Below, piece after piece: positions 27,418 to 36,500 of a stretch of 64,000 nucleotides of DNA. Location of the stretch: NCBI RefSeq assembly GCF_005144885.1, contig NZ_CP039690.1:310001-374000 (forward strand). Direction: 5' to 3'. The DNA comes from Phreatobacter stygius. Lineage in GTDB: Bacteria > Pseudomonadota > Alphaproteobacteria > Rhizobiales > Phreatobacteraceae. Positions within the stretch are counted from its first letter, which is position 1. The number at the start of each line of letters is the position of its first letter. The notes beneath the pieces are model-generated. The model worked only from the letters and a program-made list of their open reading frames with translations. It had not been told where the DNA came from and did not search any database. A program made the translations under genes and the position numbers.

Positions 27418-28173
27418 ATGCTTGAGGTTCGCGACATCGCCGTCACCTTCGGGGCCTTGAAGGCGGTCGACGGCGTGTCGCTGAATTTTGCCTCCACTGC
27501 CATCACCGCCCTGATCGGGCCGAACGGCGCTGGCAAGACCACGCTGTTCAATCTGCTCGCCGGCACGCTGAAACCCCAGGCCGGCGAGATCCGGCTCGCC
27601 GGCGAACGCGTCGACGGCTTGCCGGCCCACGCCATGTTCCATCGTGGCCTCGCCCGTACCTTCCAGATCCCCCGGCCCTTCGGCGAGCTGAGCGTCCTGG
27701 AAAACCTGATGGTCGTGCCCGACGAGCGGCCGGGCGAGCGCTTCTACGACAACTGGATCGTCCCCGGCCGGGTGCGCCGGCGCGAGCTGGCGTTGCGCGA
27801 ACGCGCCCGCGAACTGCTCGATTTCGTCACGCTCGGCGCGCTCGCCGACCAGCCGGCACGTATCCTGTCGGGCGGCCAGCAGAAACTGCTCGAACTGGCG
27901 CGCGTGCTGATGGGTGACCCGAAGATGATCCTGCTCGACGAACCGGCGGCCGGGGTCAATCCGGCGCTCCTGCAGGTGATCGTCGAGCGGATCCAGGACA
28001 TCCACCGGCGCGGCATCGGCTTCGTCATCATCGAGCACAATATCGACCTGGTGACCCGCATCTGCGATCCCGTCGTGGTGATGGCCCAGGGCCGCGTGCT
28101 GACAACCGGCGACGCGGCGACCGTGCGCTCCGATCCACGCGTCATCGACGCCTATCTCGGCGACGCGCCATGA
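27418..28173 (+). CDS. livG: Branched-chain-type ABC transporter ATP-binding protein (LivG)
   Basis: 251 residues. Walker A GPNGAGKT, signature LSGGQQKLLELARVL, Walker B MILLDEPAAGVNP (the GVNP ending is typical of LivG-type ATPases). The start MLEVRDIAVTFGALKAVDGV fits the family. Its stop overlaps the livF ATG by 4 bases. Together with LivF it energises uptake by the LivHM permeases. The true substrate need not be a branched-chain amino acid, because the operon also encodes redox enzymes. Confidence 0.94.
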   Translation: MLEVRDIAVTFGALKAVDGVSLNFASTAITALIGPNGAGKTTLFNLLAGTLKPQAGEIRLAGERVDGLPAHAMFHRGLARTFQIPRPFGELSVLENLMVVPDERPGERFYDNWIVPGRVRRRELALRERARELLDFVTLGALADQPARILSGGQQKLLELARVLMGDPKMILLDEPAAGVNPALLQVIVERIQDIHRRGIGFVIIEHNIDLVTRICDPVVVMAQGRVLTTGDAATVRSDPRVIDAYLGDAP

Positions 28174-28937
28174 CCACCGAGACCGTGCCCACAAAGACCA
28201 TGGCCGAACCAAGCGCGCCGGCGCTCAGCGTCGAAGCCCTCTCCGCCGGTTATCACCGCGACCTGCCGATCGTGCGCGGCGCGGCGCTGACGGTGGCCTC
28301 GGGCGAGGTGGTGGCGCTGCTCGGCCCGAACGGCGCCGGCAAGTCGACACTGATGAAGGCGATCGCCGGCCTCGTCGGCATTTTCTCAGGCCAGGTCACG
28401 CTGTCGGGGGTTTCGGTCGCCGGTGTCGCCGCCGAGGACCTCGCCGCCGCCGGCCTCGGCTATGTGCCGCAGTTGCAAAACGTCTTCACCGGCCTGACGG
28501 TGGACGAGAACCTCAGGGCCGGTGCCCACCGGCTGCGTGGTTCGCTGGTCCGCGAGCGCATTGGCGCGGCCTATCACCGCTTTCCCGACCTGGTTCAGCG
28601 CCGCCGCGCCTATGGCGGCGAACTGTCCGGCGGCCAGCGCCAGATGCTGGCGATCGCCCGCGCGCTGATCATGCATCCGCGCGTGCTGTTGCTGGACGAG
28701 CCGAGCGCCGGCCTGTCGCCGAAGATCACCACCGAGATCTTCGCCGCGGTGCGGGCGATCGCCGCCGAAGGCGTCGCCGTGCTGATGGTCGAGCAGAACG
28801 TCAAGGCCGGCCTCGCCGCCGCCGACCGCGGCATCGTGCTGGTCGAAGGCCGGGTCGCCATGGCCGGGCCGGCGCAGGCGCTGGCCAATGATCCGGATCT
28901 GCGCAGGGTCTTCATGGGCGGGAGGGTTGCCGCGTGA
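28170..28937 (+). CDS. livF: Branched-chain-type ABC transporter ATP-binding protein (LivF)
   Basis: 255 residues. Walker A GPNGAGKS, signature LSGGQRQMLAIARAL, Walker B LLLDEPSAGLSP. The LSP ending after the Walker B region is typical of LivF. The ATG overlaps the livG stop (ATGA), and its own stop overlaps the livH GTG (GTGA), so the whole set is translationally coupled. A short N-terminal extension (about 15 residues) precedes the first strand. Confidence 0.94.
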   Translation: MTTETVPTKTMAEPSAPALSVEALSAGYHRDLPIVRGAALTVASGEVVALLGPNGAGKSTLMKAIAGLVGIFSGQVTLSGVSVAGVAAEDLAAAGLGYVPQLQNVFTGLTVDENLRAGAHRLRGSLVRERIGAAYHRFPDLVQRRRAYGGELSGGQRQMLAIARALIMHPRVLLLDEPSAGLSPKITTEIFAAVRAIAAEGVAVLMVEQNVKAGLAAADRGIVLVEGRVAMAGPAQALANDPDLRRVFMGGRVAA

Positions 28938-29833
28938 TCGCCCAGCTCATCGTCGACGGCATCATGACCGGCGCCATCCTGTCGCTCGGCGCGATCGGCA
29001 TCACGCTGGGCCTCGCCATCCTGCGCTTCGCCAATTTCGCCTATGCCGAACTGCTCACCGTTGGCGCCTATGCGACGCTGGCCGTGGTGCTCGCCATGGG
29101 CGGAACCGGAGTGCCGATCGACCCCTTCTCGTTCGGCGCCTATATCGGCCTGGCGCTGCTGGTCTCGCTGGCCGCGACCGGGCTTGCCGCGCTTGTCGGC
29201 GATGCCCTGGTGTTCGCGCCGCTGCGCCGGCGCAGCGCCGGGCCGCTGGTGCTGATCTTCGCCTCTTTCGGGCTGGCGCTGGTGGTGCGCAACCTGGTGC
29301 TGCTGATCTTCGGGCCGCAGCCGGAATATTATTCGCGCGAACTGCAGATGGCGATCCTGCTGCCCGGCGACATCAGGCTGATGCCCGACCAGGTGGTGGT
29401 GCTGGCCGCCGCCGTTTTGGCGCTCGGCGCGCTCTGGTGGGTGCTCAACCATACCCGCCACGGCCTCGCCATGCGGGCGGTCGCCGAAAACCCAGGCTTG
29501 GCGCAGACCTGCGCGATCAGTCCGAAGGCGGCGATCCGTGTCACCTGGCTGATCACCGGCGTGCTCGGCGCGCTCGGCGGCACGCTGTTCGGCCTCACCG
29601 TGCAACTGCGTCCCGAAATGGGCGCGAACCTGCTCTTGCCGCTGTTCACCGCCGCCGTGCTCGGCGGCGTCGGCAGCATTCCAGGCGCGGTCATCGGCGG
29701 GCTGTTCGTCGGCATTGCCGAAAACCTCTCCACCCTGGTCCTGCCCACCGCCTACAAGGCCATCGTGCCGTTCCTGATCATGCTCGCCTGTTTCTTCATC
29801 CGGCCCCAGGGCCTGTTCGGGCAAAGCCGATGA
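28934..29833 (+). CDS. livH: Branched-chain-type ABC transporter permease (LivH)
   Basis: 299 residues with about eight membrane helices, starting with IVDGIMTGAILSLGAIGITLG and the family segment RFANFAYAELLTVGAYATL. The conserved cytoplasmic loop TRHGLAMRAVAENPGLAQTCAI contacts the ATPase. The start is GTG at 28934, overlapping the livF stop. It forms the inner-membrane channel with LivM. Confidence 0.94.
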   Translation: MIAQLIVDGIMTGAILSLGAIGITLGLAILRFANFAYAELLTVGAYATLAVVLAMGGTGVPIDPFSFGAYIGLALLVSLAATGLAALVGDALVFAPLRRRSAGPLVLIFASFGLALVVRNLVLLIFGPQPEYYSRELQMAILLPGDIRLMPDQVVVLAAAVLALGALWWVLNHTRHGLAMRAVAENPGLAQTCAISPKAAIRVTWLITGVLGALGGTLFGLTVQLRPEMGANLLLPLFTAAVLGGVGSIPGAVIGGLFVGIAENLSTLVLPTAYKAIVPFLIMLACFFIRPQGLFGQSR

Positions 29834-30807
29834 CCGGGCTGCTCTCCTATTTCATCTTCTTCGCGACCATTGCCTCGATCTTCGCCATCGCGACGCTCGG
29901 GCTCAACCTGCAATGGGGCCAGTGCGGCCAGTTCAATGCCGGCGTCGTCGGCTTCATCGCGGTCGGCGCCTATACCCAGGCGATCCTGACCGTGCCGGCC
30001 AATCCGGAATTCGTCAGCGGCATCCAGTTGCCCTTCCCGCTCGCGCTCATCGCCAGCATGGCGGCGACCGTCGTGATCGCCACCGTCATCGGGCTCGCGA
30101 CGATCCGGCTGCGCACCGACTATCTGGCGCTCGCCACCTTCGGCATCGCCGCCACCATCCAGCTCCTGCTGATGAACCTCGACCCCGTCACCGGCGGCGG
30201 CCGCGGCATGCCGGGCGTGCCGCGGCCCTTCGCCTTCCTGCCGCCGCTCAGCTTCGCCGCCATCTATCTCGCCATGGCGGGCGGCGCGATGATCCTGTCC
30301 TATGTCGCGCTCGAACGCCTGGTGCGCTCGCCCTGGGGACGGGTGCTGCGCGCCATCCGCGACGACGAGACCGCTGCGGCTTCGCTCGGCAAGTCGGTCG
30401 AGGCTTTCCGGCTCACCGCCTTCGTCATCGGCGCGGCCTTCATGGGGCTCGCCGGCGCGCTTTATGCCTCGTTCATCGGTTATGTCAGCCCCTTCGACTT
30501 CCTGCCGATCATGACCTTCCAGGTCTGGGCCATGCTGATCGTCGGCGGCAGCGGCAGCAATCGCGGCGCCATTGTCGGCGCCTTCCTGGTCTGGGCGCTG
30601 TGGAGCCTGTCCGGCGTCGCGGTGGTATCATTCCTGCCGACCCGCCTGCAGACCCAGGGCGGCGCCATCCAGGCCATCATGATCGGCACCTTGCTGATCG
30701 GCACTTTGATCCTCAGGCCCAATGGCCTGATCGGCTCGGATGCGCGCCCCGGCGCGCTCACCCGCCGGAAACTTCGCAGCCTGAAACAGAACGGGAGACG
30801 GACATGA
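29830..30807 (+). CDS. livM: Branched-chain-type ABC transporter permease (LivM)
   Basis: 325 residues with about nine helices. LGLNLQWGQCGQFNAGVVGFIAVGAY-type sequence near the N-terminus and the cytoplasmic coupling loop SPWGRVLRAIRDDETAAASLGKSVEAFRL identify LivM. Its ATG overlaps the livH stop and its TGA overlaps the ATG of the binding protein gene. The C-terminal tail is a short basic stretch. Confidence 0.93.
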   Translation: MTGLLSYFIFFATIASIFAIATLGLNLQWGQCGQFNAGVVGFIAVGAYTQAILTVPANPEFVSGIQLPFPLALIASMAATVVIATVIGLATIRLRTDYLALATFGIAATIQLLLMNLDPVTGGGRGMPGVPRPFAFLPPLSFAAIYLAMAGGAMILSYVALERLVRSPWGRVLRAIRDDETAAASLGKSVEAFRLTAFVIGAAFMGLAGALYASFIGYVSPFDFLPIMTFQVWAMLIVGGSGSNRGAIVGAFLVWALWSLSGVAVVSFLPTRLQTQGGAIQAIMIGTLLIGTLILRPNGLIGSDARPGALTRRKLRSLKQNGRRT

Positions 30808-32081
30808 AGACGAAACTGACATTGGCCCTGTCCGCCTTGCTGCTGGCGGGCCTTGCCGCCGGGCCGGCCCAGGCCCAGGCCCCGGCCGTCAGCTGCCCGG
30901 TCCGCATCGGCGCGATCATTCCGCTGACCGGCCCGCAGGGGCCGATCGGCAAGCCGATCGCCGACACCGCGCAACTGGCGATCGAACACGTCAATGCCGC
31001 CGGCGGCATCAAGGGCTGCCCGGTCGAGCTCATCCTGCGCGACGATACCGGCCAGCCGACCGTCGGCCTGGAGGCCGCGCGCTTCCTGGTCGACGTCCAG
31101 AAGGTGCCGGCGATCGTCGGCGTGGTCGGCAGCGGCATCGCGCTGCCGATCGTCTCCTCGGTCACGACGGCCGCCCGCATTCCCCTGGTCTCGTGCTGCG
31201 CGGTGACCCCAACCCTCACCGCCATGGCCGAGCAGGGCCGGACCGACGGCTATTTCTTCCGCACCATCCCGACCTCGCGGGTGATGGGCGTCGCCCATGC
31301 GGTGGCGGCGACCGACCGCAGCTACAAGAGGGTCGCGGTCATCTATGTGAACAATGATTTCGGCCTGACCTTGCAGAACGACTTCAAGAAGGCGTTCGAG
31401 GCCATGGGCGGCAGCGTCGCCGGCGCCTTCGCCTATAACGAGAACCAGCCGTCCTACCGCGCCGAGGTCAACCAGGCATTGGCCCTGAAACCCGACGCCC
31501 TGGTGCTGCTCGCACTGTCGCAGGACGGCGCCACCATTGCCCGCGAATGGATCTCGCTCGGCGGGCCGCAGACCATGATCCTGCACAACACGCTGCGCTC
31601 GGACGACTTCATCAAGGCGGTCGGCGAGCGTTTCCTCGGCCGCGCCGCCGGCATCGACAATGCCCAGGTCGCCGGCCCCTCGGTCGATGCCTTCAACGCC
31701 GCCTATCAGGCCAAGTTCGGCCGTCCGCCGGTCGGACCCGGCCTGCACACCGTCTATGATTCCGTCGTCGTCACCGCGCTCGCCATGCAGGCGGCGGCGA
31801 CCCTCGACGGCACCGCGATCCGCGACCAGATGCGCCAGGTCACCGATCCCGCCGGCACCGAGGTTCTGCCCGGCGTCGACGGCATCCGCCGCGCCCTGGA
31901 GCTCCTGAAGGCCGGCACCCGCATCCGTTATGTCGGCGCCACCGGGCCGTTCCAGTTCGACAAGAACGGCGACGTCTCCGGCCCGGCGCTGATCTGGAAG
32001 ATCGAAGGCGGCCGGCTGGTCACCGAGCGTGTCATCGCGCTCGACGAGATGGCCGCCTTCTTCAAGCGTATCGGCTTTTGA
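30804..32081 (+). CDS. Periplasmic substrate-binding protein, Leu/Ile/Val-binding type
   Basis: 425 residues with a signal peptide (MKTKLTLALSALLLAGLAAG..AQA). The mature protein begins with the family strand VRIGAIIPLTGPQGPIG and LAIEHVNAAGGIKG, the type I periplasmic fold used by LivK, amide- and aromatic-compound-binding proteins. Paired cysteines (SCPV and KGCP; later VSCCAVTP) may form disulfides. It selects the substrate for the LivGFHM transporter. The ligand cannot be read from sequence; the downstream enzymes suggest an organic compound that is oxidised or reduced after uptake. Confidence 0.92.
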   Translation: MKTKLTLALSALLLAGLAAGPAQAQAPAVSCPVRIGAIIPLTGPQGPIGKPIADTAQLAIEHVNAAGGIKGCPVELILRDDTGQPTVGLEAARFLVDVQKVPAIVGVVGSGIALPIVSSVTTAARIPLVSCCAVTPTLTAMAEQGRTDGYFFRTIPTSRVMGVAHAVAATDRSYKRVAVIYVNNDFGLTLQNDFKKAFEAMGGSVAGAFAYNENQPSYRAEVNQALALKPDALVLLALSQDGATIAREWISLGGPQTMILHNTLRSDDFIKAVGERFLGRAAGIDNAQVAGPSVDAFNAAYQAKFGRPPVGPGLHTVYDSVVVTALAMQAAATLDGTAIRDQMRQVTDPAGTEVLPGVDGIRRALELLKAGTRIRYVGATGPFQFDKNGDVSGPALIWKIEGGRLVTERVIALDEMAAFFKRIGF

Positions 32082-32095
32082 GCAGGAGTGATCAG

Positions 32096-33148
32096 GTGGC
32101 CGCGGAACGTATCGAACTGGCGCCAGGCTACGACGTCTCGCGCATCACCAAGGGCAATTGGCAATTGGCCGAGCGTCATGGCGACGCGGTCGAGAAGGAC
32201 CAGGCCATCGACGACATGCGGCGTTTCGTCGAGGCCGGGTTCACCAATTTCGACTGCGCCGACCACTATGTCGGCGTCGAGGAACTGATCGGCGCGTTTC
32301 GCAAGCGCCATCCGGACCTCGCCCGGCTCCTGACGGTGCAGACCAAGGTGGTGCCGGACCGCGACCTGCTGCCGGTGCTGAAATATGCCGACATCGCCTT
32401 CCTGGTCGACCGGGCGCTCGCCCGCCTCGGCGTCGAACGGCTCGATCTCGTCCAGTTCCATTGGTGGGACTATGACGTGCCGGGATATGTCGAGGCCATG
32501 GGCTGGCTGAGCGATATGCAGGCCAAGGGCAAGATCTGGCAGGTCGGCACCACCAATTTCGACTGCCCGCGGCTGGAGGAGATCATCGCCAGCGGCGTGA
32601 CGGTGGCCAGCAACCAGCTGCAATATTCCGTGCTCGACCGCCGGCCCGAACATGGCATGGCTGATCTCGCCGAGAAGCACGGCATGGCGCTGCAGTGTTA
32701 CGGGGTGATCGCCGGCGGCTTCCTGTCGGAGCGCTGGCTCGGCGCCGCCGAGCCGGAGCCGCCATTGGCCAACCGGTCGCTGGTCAAATACCGGTTGATC
32801 ATCGACGAGTTCGGCTCCTGGTCGCTGTTCCAGGACATGTTGCGCACGCTCGCCGCGATCGGCGCCAAACACGGCGTCAGCCTGTCGGCGGTGGCGACAC
32901 GCTATGTGTTGGACAAGCCGCAGGTGGCGACCGCCATTGTCGGCGCGCGCACCGCGGCGCACCTGGCCGATCTCGTGGCGGTGGCATCGCTTGATCTCGA
33001 CGACGCCGACAAGGCGGCGATCGCTACGGTGGTCGCCAAGGCCTCCGGCCCGGAGGGCGATTGCTACAGCCTCGAGCGCGTGCCGGGCGGCCGGCACAGC
33101 AGCATCATGTGGACCAACCAGAACACCAAGGGGGTCGGTGCCCGCTGA
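32096..33148 (+). CDS. Aldo/keto reductase
   Basis: 350 residues from the GTG at 32096, chosen because AGGAG lies about 7 bases upstream; a TTG at 32078 is also in frame. The catalytic tetrad of the AKR fold is visible: Asp53, Tyr58, Lys84 and His122 (TNFDCADHY, VQTKV, VQFHWWD). The later GKIWQVGTTNFDCPRL and ATAIVGARTAAHL fit the NADP(H)-binding end. It is a cytoplasmic NAD(P)H-dependent carbonyl reductase or dehydrogenase. It follows the binding protein gene by 14 bases within the operon, so its substrate is probably the imported compound or a product of it. Confidence 0.9.
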   Translation: MAAERIELAPGYDVSRITKGNWQLAERHGDAVEKDQAIDDMRRFVEAGFTNFDCADHYVGVEELIGAFRKRHPDLARLLTVQTKVVPDRDLLPVLKYADIAFLVDRALARLGVERLDLVQFHWWDYDVPGYVEAMGWLSDMQAKGKIWQVGTTNFDCPRLEEIIASGVTVASNQLQYSVLDRRPEHGMADLAEKHGMALQCYGVIAGGFLSERWLGAAEPEPPLANRSLVKYRLIIDEFGSWSLFQDMLRTLAAIGAKHGVSLSAVATRYVLDKPQVATAIVGARTAAHLADLVAVASLDLDDADKAAIATVVAKASGPEGDCYSLERVPGGRHSSIMWTNQNTKGVGAR

Positions 33149-33165
33149 CGGCGCCGGAGACAGCC

Positions 33166-33513
33166 ATGAGCGACGATGCCTTCGAGCTCTTCGACCTCAA
33201 GGTGGAGGTCGTCCACCGCGACACGTCGCGGCCAATGGTCTGCCGGCACAAGGAAGGCGACTATTTCTTCCTGCGCGGCGGCGTCATGGAGTTTCCTCAG
33301 GACAGGCCAACCTTCGGTTATTACGCCATGCTGGCCGTCTTGCCCTTCCTGATGGCCAAGCAGCGGCCGACCCAGCGCTGCGACTGGATGTCGACGGATG
33401 GCGATATCGGCTGCACCGACCCCAATTGCGGCGCAGCCTTCCGCATTACGCGGCTGGCCCCCAAGACCTATCGGCATAGCGAATATACCAAGGTGCCGCT
33501 CGATCCGATGTAG
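33166..33513 (+). CDS. TIGR04076 family protein
   Basis: 115 residues. The pattern LKVEVVHRD, then FFLRGGVMEF.. and a Cys-bearing stretch QRCDWMSTDGDIGCTDPNC, ending FRITRLAP, fits the small uncharacterised TIGR04076 family. Four cysteines (one in MVCRHKEGD, three in the later segment) could bind a metal or act in redox chemistry; this is inference. It lies 17 bases after the aldo/keto reductase gene and 30 bases before the molybdoenzyme gene, so it is part of the same operon and likely assists one of them. Confidence 0.85.
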   Translation: MSDDAFELFDLKVEVVHRDTSRPMVCRHKEGDYFFLRGGVMEFPQDRPTFGYYAMLAVLPFLMAKQRPTQRCDWMSTDGDIGCTDPNCGAAFRITRLAPKTYRHSEYTKVPLDPM

Positions 33514-33543
33514 ATTGGGCCATCACTGGAACGGCGGCAGCCC

Positions 33544-36500
33544 ATGGCAGTCGAGATCCCCGGCTATTGCACGCTTTGCCGCTCGCGCTGCGGAACGCTC
33601 AATACCGTCGACAACGGCCGGCTGATCAAGGTCGCGCCGCTGCCCGGCCATCCGACCGGACGTGCGGTCTGCGCCAAGGGCCGGGCGGCGCCGGAGCTCG
33701 CCCATTCGTCGCGGCGGCTGACCCAGCCGCTCCGGCGCACCACGCCCAAGGGCTCGGCCGATCCCGGCTGGGTGCCGATCTCCTGGGACGCGGCGCTCGG
33801 CGAGATCGCGACGCGGCTCGGTGACATCAAGCAGCGCCATGGCGCCGAGGCCGTCGCCTTCGCCGTGACCTCGCCGAGCGCCACCCCGATCGTCGACAGC
33901 CTGGAATGGATCGAACGCTTCATCCAGCTGTTCGGCAGCCCCAATGTCTGCACCGCCACCGAGATCTGCAACTGGCAGAAGGATGTCGCCCACGGCTTCA
34001 CCTTCGGCGTCCCCTTGCCGCTGCCGGACTACGCCAATACCGACCTGATCATCCTCTGGGGCCACAATCCCGCGAGCGTCTGGCTGGCGGAGGCCGGCGA
34101 ACTCGCCGAGGCGCAGCGCCGCGGCGCCCGGCTCGCGGTCATCGATCCGCGCCGGACTGGCCATGCCGGCCAGGCCGATCATTGGCTGGCGGTGCGCCCG
34201 GGCACCGATGCCGCGCTGGCGCTGGGGCTTGCGCACCTCGTCATCGCCTCCGGCGGCTTCGACCGGAATTTCGTCCGCGCCTGGACCAATGGGCCGCTGC
34301 TGGTGCGCGCCGACACCGGACGGTTCCTCCGGATGCGCGATGTCGACCCGACGGCCGACAGCGCGCATTTTGCAGCCTTCGACCAGGCGGCGGGCCAGGT
34401 GGTGGCCTATGATCGCCGGCGCGACCCCGAAGCTGCCTGGGCGAAAGACCTGGCGCTCGAGGGTGCCTTCGAGGTCGCCGGCATGTCCTGCCGCCCGGCC
34501 TTCGACCTCTATGCCGCGCGCTGCGCCGAATTTCCGGTCGAACGGGTCGCCGGCATCACCGGCGTCGACGCCGACAAGATCGTCGCCCTGGCGGATGCGA
34601 TGGCAGAGGCCCGGGCCGTCTCCCATTTCGCCTGGACCGGTATCGGCCAGCACGCCAACTCCACCCAGACCTCGCGCGCCATGGCGACGCTTTATGCCTT
34701 GACCGGCAGTTTCGACGCCAAGGGCGGCAATGTCGTACCGACCCCGCTCGCCGCCAATCCGATCAGCGAGCCGGCGCTGCTGGCCGAAAGCCAGCGCATG
34801 AAGGCGCTCGGCGCCAAGGATCGGCCGATCGGGCCGGCGGCGCTCGGCATGGTCACCGCGCGCGAGCTCTATACCGCCATCCTCGAAGCCCGGCCTTATC
34901 GCGTCCGCGCGCTGATGACCTTCGGCGCCAACATGCTGCTGTCGCGCGGCGACGCCATGATGGGCCGTAACGCCCTGCAGGCGCTCGATTTCGCCGTCCA
35001 CTGCGATCTCTTCGACAATCCGACCGCCCAGCAAGCCGACATTCTCCTGCCCGTCGGCAGCCCCTGGGAACGCGAGGGCCTGAAGCTCGGCTTCGAGGTG
35101 ACCCAGGAGGCGCAGGAACTCATCCAGCTTCGTGCCGCCATGATCCCGCCTGTCGGCCAGTCCCGTTCGGATGCCGAGATCGTCTGCGACCTCGCCCGCC
35201 GGCTCGGTTTTGCCGATCGCATGTTCGACGGCGACATCGAGGCGGGCTGGCGGCACCGCCTCGCCCCGCTCGGCCTGACACTCGAGGCGCTCCGCGCCAA
35301 TCCCGCCGGCATCCGGCGCCCGGTCGAGACCCGCTATCGCAAACATGCCGACGCCGGGCCCCAGGGCATCCGCGGTTTCGCGACCGAAACGGCGCGGGTC
35401 GAACTCTATTCCGAGAAGATGCTGCGCAACGGCCAGGCGCCGCTGCCGGATTTCGACGATCCCGTCAACGCCCCCCTCGCGGCCGGTATCGAACGTCCCT
35501 TCGTCCTGACCTGCGCCAAGAGCCCCTATTATTGCCATAGCCAGCACCGCCAGGCGGCATCGCTGCGCCGGCGGGCGCGCGAGCCCATGGTCGCGCTCGC
35601 CGACAACATCGCCGAGGCCAGGGCGATCGCCGAGGGCGACTGGGTCCAGGTGTCGACGCGCTCGGCCAGCGTTCGCTTCAGGGCGACCATCGACCGGTCG
35701 CTCGCCCGCGACGTCGCGGTCGCCGATTTCGGCTGGTGGCGCTCGATGCCCGATCTCGGCTTGCCGGGTTACGACCCCTTCTCGGATGAGGGCAGCAATT
35801 TCAACCGGCTGATCGATGCCGATCATGCCGATCCGGTGAGCGGCGCCCCCTCGCTCAAATCGTTCGCCTGCGACATCAGGCCGGTGGAAACCGCGCGCGT
35901 CTCGCCCTGGCGCGGCCGGCGATCCCTCAGCGTCGTCGCGCGGCAGGACGGACCTGGCGGCGTGGTGGAACTGGCACTTGCCGGCGACGGCGGCGGCCAG
36001 CTGCCGCCGTTCCGGCCGGGCCAGCACGTTTCGGTCGGGCTCGACATTCCCGGCAGCGGCCCGGTCGAGCGCTCCTATTCGCTCTGCGGCGCCAGCGGGC
36101 CCGACGGCACCGAGCGCTATCGCATCGCCATCAAGCCGATCCGCGGCGCCGGGCAGGCCGGGCTTTTCTCGTCCTTCTCGGCCGCATCGCTAGCAGCCGG
36201 CAGCCGGATCGACATGCGGGCGCCGTCAGGCGATTTCATCATCCCGGCCGCCGCCGACTTTTCCGTCGTGCTGATCGCGGCCGGCATCGGCATCACGCCG
36301 TTTCTCGGCTATCTCCGGGCGCTGCAAGGCGCGCCGTCGGCGCCGGAGGTGGTGCTGCACTATGGCAGCCGGAACGCAGCGCTTCACGTCTTTCACGCCG
36401 AGATCGCGACGCTGGCGGGCGCCTTGCCCTCGCTCCGTCTCGTCACCCATTTCAGCCAACCGGGCCCGGATGATGTTTGCGACGCCGCCGGCCGGATCGA

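Noticed and set aside
29913-30800. A plus-strand frame overlapping livM with a long Arg-rich translation fused to the binding protein
   Set aside because: It is the same frame as the binding protein gene extended backwards across livM. The signal peptide at 30804 and the ATGA overlap define the true start.
33523-36027. An 834-codon open frame on the minus strand across the molybdoenzyme gene
   Set aside because: Translation is Arg/Gly/Asp-rich shadow sequence without motifs, and the plus-strand frame has clear cofactor-binding motifs.
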